From assembly GCA_021793215.1 (NCBI GenBank), contig JAJYTE010000015.1, forward strand, positions 1-53,903: DNA of 53,903 bases, given 5' to 3'. Positions within the stretch are counted from its first letter, which is position 1, and every line of letters starts with the position of its first letter. The notes below the pieces were generated by a model, which saw nothing but the letters and a program-made list of their open reading frames with translations, had not been told where the DNA came from and searched no databases. Made by a program: the position numbers and the translations under genes. Origin of the DNA: Bacillota bacterium. Its GTDB lineage: Bacteria > Bacillota > Sulfobacillia > JAJZYS01 > JAJYTV01. This document shows positions 49,014 through 53,903 of the stretch, one piece after another.

Positions 49014-50393
49014 CTACTCCAGGAGATCCTTGAAGTCGTCTCCGAGCAGATCGCCGATCGTTGCGCCATCGCCGGACGTGCTCTCCTCCTGGTACGGTTC
49101 GCGCTTCTGCGACTGGTAGCCGCCGGCGTCGCGCAGGCTCAGCGAGACGCGCCGCTCGACAGGATCGACGCGCAGCACCTTGACCTCGACTTCCTCGCCC
49201 ACCGACACCACCTCGCCCGGACGGGTCACGTGGTGGTCGGCCAGCTGGGAGATGTGCACGAGGCCGTCGATGCCCGGTTCGAGCTCCACGAAGGCGCCGA
49301 ACGTCGCGAGACGGACGACCTTCCCGCGCACGATCGAACCTGGCGGGTAGCGATCCTCGACGCTGTCCCACGGGTTCTGGAGGACCTGCTTGTAGCCGAG
49401 GGAGATGCGGCCGCGGTCGCGGTCGAGTCGCAGCACCTTGACGTCGATCTCCTGGCCCTCGTGCAGAACTTCGGAGGGGTGCTGGATGCGTCCCCAGGAC
49501 ATCTCGGAGACGTGCAGCAGGCCATCGACGCCGCCGAGGTCGATGAACGCGCCGAAGTCCGTCAGGGACTTCACGGTGCCGTGCAGCACCTGGTCCTCCG
49601 CGATGTCGCCCCAGATACGCTCGCGGTTCGACTTGCGCTCCTCCTCGAGCACGACCTTGCGCGAGAGGATCACGCGGTGCTTGGAGCGGTCGAGCTCGAT
49701 GATCTTGACCCGCAGCGTCTGGCCGACGTACGGCTCGAGGTCCTGCGCGTAGCCGCGTTCCACCTGCGACGCGGGGATGAAGCCGCGCGCGCCGATGTCG
49801 GCGACGAGGCCGCCCTTGACCGCTTCGACGACAGGGGCTTCGATCACCGCGGCGTTCTCGTAGGCCGCCTTCAGGTCGTCCCAGGCCGCGGCTTCCTCGG
49901 CGCGGCGCTTCGAGAGGCGCAGTGAGCCCTCCTCGCCGTCGACCGAAAGCACCATGGCGTCGATCTCATCGTCGAGCTGGGCTGCCTGCGCAGCCGAATC
50001 GACCTTGCGGTAGGTAAGTTCGCTCAGCGGGATGATTCCCTCGGACTTGTAGCCGACGTCGACGAGCACGTGATCGTCGGCGATCCGCACGATGCGTCCG
50101 TGCATGACGTCGCCGGGGTGCGGTCGGGTGACGCCCTCGCTGTAGTCGACGCCGTCGTCGGACCCCTGCCCCGAAGCGGCGTTCTCCGCCGGTGCGACCG
50201 GCTGCTCCGGCGCAGCTGGTTCCGTTGGCGCAGCCGGTTCCTCGGGTGCGGCCGCCTCGGCCACTACCGCGGGAGCTTCGCCCGTTTCGTCGGACACGGG
50301 GGGAGCTTCGGCCGCCTGCGGACCAGGCGTCTGGTGCTCCGCTGCGGCGCCCTCGGCCTGCGGGTCAAGCTCCGGGTGCAGTTGGTCCTCCAC
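49014..50393 (-). CDS. S1 RNA-binding domain protein (30S ribosomal protein S1 homologue)
   Basis: The 459-residue protein has an acidic, low-complexity Ala/Pro/Glu N-terminus (about 1-85) followed by four S1 repeats (about 90-160, 175-245, 260-335 and 345-420). The best are GTVKSLTDFGAFIDLGGVDG and GKVVRLATFGAFVELEPGID. It binds single-stranded RNA and may help initiate translation, as YpfD/RpsA do. GTG at 50393 has AAAGGAGG seven bases upstream. It follows cmk and plsC, the same order as ypfD after cmk in Bacillus. Its leader contains a large inverted repeat. Four rather than six repeats is normal for Gram-positive bacteria. Confidence 0.92.
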   Translation of the reverse strand: MEDQLHPELDPQAEGAAAEHQTPGPQAAEAPPVSDETGEAPAVVAEAAAPEEPAAPTEPAAPEQPVAPAENAASGQGSDDGVDYSEGVTRPHPGDVMHGRIVRIADDHVLVDVGYKSEGIIPLSELTYRKVDSAAQAAQLDDEIDAMVLSVDGEEGSLRLSKRRAEEAAAWDDLKAAYENAAVIEAPVVEAVKGGLVADIGARGFIPASQVERGYAQDLEPYVGQTLRVKIIELDRSKHRVILSRKVVLEEERKSNRERIWGDIAEDQVLHGTVKSLTDFGAFIDLGGVDGLLHVSEMSWGRIQHPSEVLHEGQEIDVKVLRLDRDRGRISLGYKQVLQNPWDSVEDRYPPGSIVRGKVVRLATFGAFVELEPGIDGLVHISQLADHHVTRPGEVVSVGEEVEVKVLRVDPVERRVSLSLRDAGGYQSQKREPYQEESTSGDGATIGDLLGDDFKDLLE

Positions 50394-50438
50394 GCGATGA
50401 CCTCCTTTGTTGAACGCGGGCATGCGCCACGCGTCCCG

Positions 50439-50495
50439 TCAACAACAGTGAACGGGCCCTTCGGCCCGCCGTACGGATTGTTCACCTGTTGTTGA
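50439..50495. repeat. Nested inverted repeat in the leader of the S1-domain gene
   Basis: Arms of 15-16 bases (50439-50453 and 50480-50495, one bulged base) enclose an inner 6-bp hairpin CGGGCC-CTTC-GGCCCG (50453-50468) and the palindrome CCGTACGG (50469-50476). A further copy of TTGTTGAA occurs at 50407-50414, next to the ribosome site. Tandem GC hairpins between 50499 and 50535 probably end the plsC transcript. Confidence 0.8.
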
Positions 50496-50572
50496 ATCGA
50501 CCGCCCTGGGCGGTGATCCCCGGTGCCTCCGGGGGCTGGCCATTCCAGCATACCGAACGCCGGAGGCGACTG

Positions 50573-51175
50573 TCAATCCGACTCCGCCCAGGGCAGGCCG
50601 CTGCCGAACTGCTCGGGATCGTAGTAGAGCCGGGCGATCGCGCGCATCACGTCGGCCGCGGGATCGGCGCTGTGGGTGAGGTCCAAGGGAGCGCCGAAGC
50701 GGATCCGCACCGTCCGGAAGAACCGCCATGGTCCGCGCACGGCGACCGGTACGACGGCCGCCCGCGCGTGGCCGATCAGCGAGCCTGCTCCGGGTCGAGG
50801 ACTGCCGAGGGCGCCCTGCGACTGCCGGTGGCCCTCCGGGAACAGGCCGACGACCGCACCGTGCTGCATGAGGCGCAGGGTGTGGCGCACGGCGCGCGAG
50901 TCGCGCACATCGCGGTTCACCGGGTACGCGGCGATGTGCGGCAGAAGCCAGCCGAGGTAGGAGAAGAGCTCGACCTTCGCCATGAAGTGGACGTCGCGCT
51001 GCATCACCGCCCCGACGGCGGGTGGATCGATCGCGCTGATGTGGTTGATGCAGAGGAGCACGGGACCGGTCTGCGGCACGTTCTCGAGGCCCTCGACGCG
51101 CACGCGGAACATCAGGCGCAGCCACAGGCGCACCAGCCCGCGCAGCGTGCGGTAGAGGAAACGGTTGTAACCCAC
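50573..51175 (-). CDS. plsC: 1-Acyl-glycerol-3-phosphate acyltransferase
   Basis: PlsC acylates lysophosphatidate to phosphatidate at the membrane, the step after PlsY in this same region. The 200-residue protein has the NHISAID acyltransferase motif (His and Asp, about residues 45-51), the FPEGHR glycerol-phosphate motif and an N-terminal hydrophobic segment. GTG at 51175 is two bases after the cmk stop, with GGGAG seven bases upstream inside the end of cmk. A longer frame to 51430 lies within cmk and was rejected. Confidence 0.93.
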   Translation of the reverse strand: MGYNRFLYRTLRGLVRLWLRLMFRVRVEGLENVPQTGPVLLCINHISAIDPPAVGAVMQRDVHFMAKVELFSYLGWLLPHIAAYPVNRDVRDSRAVRHTLRLMQHGAVVGLFPEGHRQSQGALGSPRPGAGSLIGHARAAVVPVAVRGPWRFFRTVRIRFGAPLDLTHSADPAADVMRAIARLYYDPEQFGSGLPWAESD

Positions 51176-51177
51176 GC

Positions 51178-51831
51178 TTAGGCTCCCTTCGCCCGGCACG
51201 CGGCGGCGAGTTCCGCAACCACCTGCGCGACGCCAAGCCCGGTGGTGTCGACGACGAGCGCGGCGTCGGGCACGCGAAGCGCGCCGACGGCGCGCATCTC
51301 GTCCAGGGAGTCGCGCTCCGCCATCTCGCGCCGCACGTCGTCGATCGAGGCCCGGACGCCCTGCGAGCGCATCTCGCGATGGCGCCTCGCCGCGCGCGCG
51401 TCGAGCGAGGCGGTGAGGAAGAACTTGCACTCCGCATCCGGCAGCACGACGGTGCCCGCGTCGCGCCCGTCGACGACGACTCCCCCGCCCTGCGCGAGCT
51501 CGCGCTGGCGTGAGACGAAGGCGGCGCGCACGCGCGGGTGGGCGGCCACGCGGCTGACGATGCGGTCGACGGCGGGGGCGCGCAGCTCATCGGCCACGTC
51601 CTCGTCGCCGAGGCGGATGCGACCGCGCTCGAAGCGAAGGTCGAGGTGCGACAGGAGCGTGGCGAGGTTCGGTTCGTCGTCGGCGGAAATGCCTTCGCGC
51701 AGTGCGGCCAGCGCCAAGGTGCGGTACATCGCCCCGGTGTCGAGGTAGGTGTAACCGAGGATCTGGGCGAGTTCCCTCGCTACAGTGGACTTTCCGGCAC
51801 CCGCAGGACCGTCGATCGTGATGCGCAGCAC
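51178..51831 (-). CDS. cmk: Cytidylate kinase
   Basis: The 217-residue enzyme phosphorylates CMP and dCMP. It has the P-loop DGPAGAGKST (residues 7-16), LDTGAMYRTLAL (substrate site), DGRDAGTVVLPDA and the lid region with RDSLDEMRA; VVDGRD-type Asp and Arg residues are typical of bacterial CMP kinase. GTG at 51831 follows GGGGGG at six bases. It starts the cmk-plsC-S1 gene order common to Firmicutes. Confidence 0.95.
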   Translation of the reverse strand: MLRITIDGPAGAGKSTVARELAQILGYTYLDTGAMYRTLALAALREGISADDEPNLATLLSHLDLRFERGRIRLGDEDVADELRAPAVDRIVSRVAAHPRVRAAFVSRQRELAQGGGVVVDGRDAGTVVLPDAECKFFLTASLDARAARRHREMRSQGVRASIDDVRREMAERDSLDEMRAVGALRVPDAALVVDTTGLGVAQVVAELAAACRAKGA

Positions 51832-51921
51832 AGCAGTCCCCCCAGTGCGCGGCCCTCCGGCCACATGAGGATCGGTTGCGAGCCTAGGGTATCGCCAGGG
51901 TAGCACGCGCCCCCTGGGCGA

Positions 51922-52539
51922 TCAACGCCGCCGGGAGCGAACCACGAAGAAGGCGATGACGACGAGCACCACGACGACGCCGATCAGCAGGTTGTAGTGC
52001 GAGAGCACCGGCTCGATCTGCGGCAGCTTGGGGCCAAGCCATACGCCGACGTAGATCAGCGCGGCCGTCCAGGGGATGGCGCCCAGGAACGTGTACACGG
52101 TGAAGCGCACGGCGCCCATGCGGGCGAAGCCGGCCGGCCAGGAGATGAAGGTGCGCAGCACCGGCAGGAAGCGGGCGAAGAAGACGGTCACCGGGCCGTA
52201 GCGCTCGAACCAGCCCTCGGCGCGCGCCAGCGAGCGCTCCTCCAGCATCACGTAGCGTCCGAACCGGAGCGCGAGCGGTCGACCGCCATAGTAACCGATG
52301 CCGTACCCGACCCAGCTCCCGACCGTCTGCATGACGGCCATCAGCAGTACCTCGGGCCAGAAGCCGAGGACGCCGCGGCCCACGAGGACGCCGACGATCG
52401 GCAGGATCACCTCGGAGGGCACAGGGATGCCGGCGCTCTCCAGTATCATCGCGAAGGCAAGTCCCGCGGGTCCGAGTTGCGTCCAGAGCGAGCTATGCAG
52501 TATGTGCGGGCCGGGGGGCCCTACCTCCCTTGCGAACAC
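51922..52539 (-). CDS. DedA family membrane protein
   Basis: The 205-residue protein is a DedA/SNARE-associated family member, a group tied to membrane homeostasis and lipid-carrier (undecaprenyl phosphate) recycling. Conserved features are ESAGIPVPSEVILP (about residues 34-47), GSWVGYGIGYYGG, FARFLPVLRTFISWPAG and FLGAIPWTAALIYVG. GTG at 52539 is the start in the track of the frame, but ribosome spacing is poor and a shorter start may be used. A bulged hairpin (51891-51900 with 51912-51922) spans its stop. Confidence 0.88.
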   Translation of the reverse strand: MFAREVGPPGPHILHSSLWTQLGPAGLAFAMILESAGIPVPSEVILPIVGVLVGRGVLGFWPEVLLMAVMQTVGSWVGYGIGYYGGRPLALRFGRYVMLEERSLARAEGWFERYGPVTVFFARFLPVLRTFISWPAGFARMGAVRFTVYTFLGAIPWTAALIYVGVWLGPKLPQIEPVLSHYNLLIGVVVVLVVIAFFVVRSRRR

Positions 52540-52563
52540 GGTGATTCGACCCTGGACGTCCCT

Positions 52564-52995
52564 CTACCTTCCCGGTGAACTGGGAGCGACGATGCGCACG
52601 AGCGTCAGGACGAGCGCTCCCCCGACGCCGATCGCGGCGGCCCACGAGAAGGTCATGACCGCAGTCGTGGCGCCCTGTAGGAAGTGACCCTGCACGAGAT
52701 CGTACATCGTGTGGTACGCCAGCAGACCAGGCACGAGTGGAATCAGCCCGGGCATCGCGTAGACGGTGGCCGGTGCCCTGCGCCAACGGGCCAGCGCCTC
52801 GCTGACTGCGGTCGTGGCGATGGCCGCCACGAACACCTGCGCGAGCTCTGTCCCGCCCAGGATGCCCACGAGCGTGAAGACGCCGCCCGCGACAAGGCCG
52901 GCGAGCGCCGAGAGCCAGAGCTCGCGACGCGGCACGCGGATCAGGATCGCGAACGCCAGCGCGCCGAGCGCGCCCGCGACGGCGCTTGCGATCAT
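52564..52995 (-). CDS. ThrE-type exporter, small subunit (threonine/serine exporter C-terminal half)
   Basis: The 143-residue protein has five hydrophobic helices and the ThrE_2 pattern MPGLIPLVPGLLAY near residue 80. It pairs with the upstream larger subunit: ATG at 52995 overlaps that gene's stop by four bases (ATGA). In Corynebacterium both halves form a single ThrE protein that exports threonine and serine; Firmicutes often split them, as here. The actual substrate is not determined. Confidence 0.88.
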   Translation of the reverse strand: MIASAVAGALGALAFAILIRVPRRELWLSALAGLVAGGVFTLVGILGGTELAQVFVAAIATTAVSEALARWRRAPATVYAMPGLIPLVPGLLAYHTMYDLVQGHFLQGATTAVMTFSWAAAIGVGGALVLTLVRIVAPSSPGR

Positions 52996-53753
52996 CGCGC
53001 CCACCCGAGTCCGATGGCGAGCCCGACGGCCAGCGCGGCCCCGGCAGCCAGTGCGGACGCCGACGTCGCCGCCTCCAGGGCGCCCGCGCCGGCGGACAGG
53101 AGATCACCCGCCAGCAGGTCCCGCAGCACGCCGCTGACAGCGAGACCCGGGACCAGAACGATCAGGCCGCCCGCCACCATCACGCCGCCGCGCAGGTGCC
53201 AAAGCGATGCCGCTCCGAGCGCGAGCAGCACGGCGAGGAAGCCGGAGAGCGCGAGGTTGAAGAAGCGTTCCGCGGCGTGGTGCACCGCGATGCGCCGCAG
53301 CAGCACGGTGATGATCCCCGCGAGGGCGGCCACTCCCGCCTCGGCCGGCGCGGCGCCGATGAACCAGGCGTAGGATGCGCTCGCGATCGCACCGGCACCG
53401 ATCTCCAGCGCCGCCCCGTAGTCGGTGACCCGCGCCCGCAGGCGCGCGATCTGCGAAAGACACGCGTCGGGCCCGATCTCTCCGCGCGCAGCCGAGCGCG
53501 ACAGCGCGTTCAAGTGCGTGATGCGCGTGACATCGAGAGCGCGGGCGCGGACCCGGCGTACGCCGGTGTCAAACGCGCCCGCGCTCTGCGCGGTGATGAA
53601 GAGTCCGGGTGGCGTGACGAAGGCCTGCACCGAAGCGCAGCCGAAGCCCGCCCCCGCCCGCTCGATCGCTTCCTCCGTCCGGTACGGTTCGGCGCCCGCC
53701 GAGAGCATCGCCTCACCGAGCGCGAGCAGCGCCTCGAGCGGAGAGGCGTTCAC
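52992..53753 (-). CDS. ThrE-type exporter, large subunit (N-terminal half)
   Basis: The 253-residue protein has a soluble N-terminal part (about residues 1-115, with GAEPYRTEEAIERA and VTPPGLFIT, the DUF1212/ThrE_1 pattern) and four or five membrane helices, including GGLIVLVPGLAVSGVLRDLLAGD. It should form the exporter with the small subunit downstream. GTG at 53753 overlaps the stop of the preceding aminotransferase by four bases, so an amino-acid transaminase and an exporter are translationally coupled. Confidence 0.88.
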   Translation of the reverse strand: MNASPLEALLALGEAMLSAGAEPYRTEEAIERAGAGFGCASVQAFVTPPGLFITAQSAGAFDTGVRRVRARALDVTRITHLNALSRSAARGEIGPDACLSQIARLRARVTDYGAALEIGAGAIASASYAWFIGAAPAEAGVAALAGIITVLLRRIAVHHAAERFFNLALSGFLAVLLALGAASLWHLRGGVMVAGGLIVLVPGLAVSGVLRDLLAGDLLSAGAGALEAATSASALAAGAALAVGLAIGLGWAR

Positions 53754-53903
53754 CCTTCCAGCAGGCTGGCGACCACGACGTCGAGCGCCTCGTCGACCAC
53801 TTCGAGGGGCGTCGTGAGCGGCTGCAGGAAACGGATCACGTTGTGGTAGATGCCGGCCGTCAGCACCATCACGCCACGTTCGAGGCAGCGCTGCTGGATG
53901 CGG
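53750..53903 (-). CDS. Class III aminotransferase (GabT-like), C-terminal end
   Basis: Only the last 50 residues are present; the gene continues beyond the right edge. The fragment (CLERGVMVLTAGIYHNVIRF, then LQPLTTPLEVVDEALDVV) matches the C-terminus of 4-aminobutyrate or acetylornithine-type aminotransferases, whose last strand carries the NVIRFLPPL-like motif. The stop at 53750-53752 overlaps the exporter start by four bases. It is distinct from the aminotransferase at 33180. Confidence 0.8.
   Translation of the reverse strand, partial: RIQQRCLERGVMVLTAGIYHNVIRFLQPLTTPLEVVDEALDVVVASLLEG

Noticed and set aside
1-53903. CRISPR arrays, insertion sequences, prophage or defence islands
   Set aside because: No regularly spaced repeats, transposase, integrase or phage structural genes were seen; the window is ordinary chromosomal core with accessory metabolism.

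Overview
The window reads as chromosomal DNA of a high-GC (roughly two thirds GC by eye), endospore-forming member of the Firmicutes/Bacillota. Three independent lines support this: spoIVA (spore coat morphogenetic ATPase), an alpha/beta-type small acid-soluble spore protein, and the YIEGIA-family sporulation pair next to der-gpsA-spoIVA, which is the gene neighbourhood known from Bacillus. High GC together with these genes points towards Symbiobacterium- or Thermaerobacter-like lineages; that placement is inference. No phage, insertion sequence or CRISPR array is visible. Genes are densely packed, mostly on the minus strand, and many begin with TTG or GTG behind a strong Shine-Dalgarno sequence.

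Region by region. 1-4.0 kb: end of a peptide-type ABC permease, its solute-binding lipoprotein, a DUF1003 membrane protein and an amidase. 4.1-7.1 kb: a membrane GAF-GGDEF diguanylate cyclase and a hotdog thioesterase. 7.1-10.9 kb: a compact molybdate/tungstate operon (XRE-periplasmic-binding regulator, ModA, fused ModB-ModC). 11-20.2 kb: a polytopic membrane protein, acyl-CoA synthetase, RocA, an NDH-2-like flavoprotein, an ATP-grasp-like protein of unknown role and a second aldehyde dehydrogenase. 20.2-28.2 kb: a DUF4264/YpmA-like protein, the spore protein, YbaK, a LysM/peptidoglycan-binding secreted protein, a TIGR04086-type membrane protein, DinG-type exonuclease-helicase, a histidine phosphatase, ComB and a divergent MreB.

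28.3-32.6 kb is a methylthioadenosine/S-adenosylhomocysteine salvage run (speD-ndk-mtnP-ahcY-mtaD) behind a consensus sigma-A promoter. 32.7-34.5 kb holds a START-like protein and a class III aminotransferase. 34.5-41.6 kb is a co-directional redox operon: proton-translocating transhydrogenase (pntA1-pntA2-pntB), a GltD-like FAD/Fe-S oxidoreductase and a four-subunit 2-oxoacid:ferredoxin oxidoreductase (korDABC), closed by a T7 terminator. 41.7-42.6 kb: rpiA and tRNA-Pro(GGG). 42.7-51.8 kb: spoIVA, gpsA, plsY, der, the YIEGIA sporulation cluster, an S1-domain protein, plsC and cmk, combining phospholipid synthesis, ribosome biogenesis and sporulation. 51.9-53.9 kb: a DedA protein, a split ThrE-type exporter and the end of a second class III aminotransferase.

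The most notable items are the pnt/GltD-like/kor operon, the non-canonical (ATT) start implied for the DinG-type gene, the divergent MreB, the in-frame 12-bp duplication inside the spore protein, the unassigned ATP-grasp-like protein, and the secreted LysM protein with a C-terminal domain that looks like a degenerate deacetylase. No gap between genes exceeds about 300 bases.
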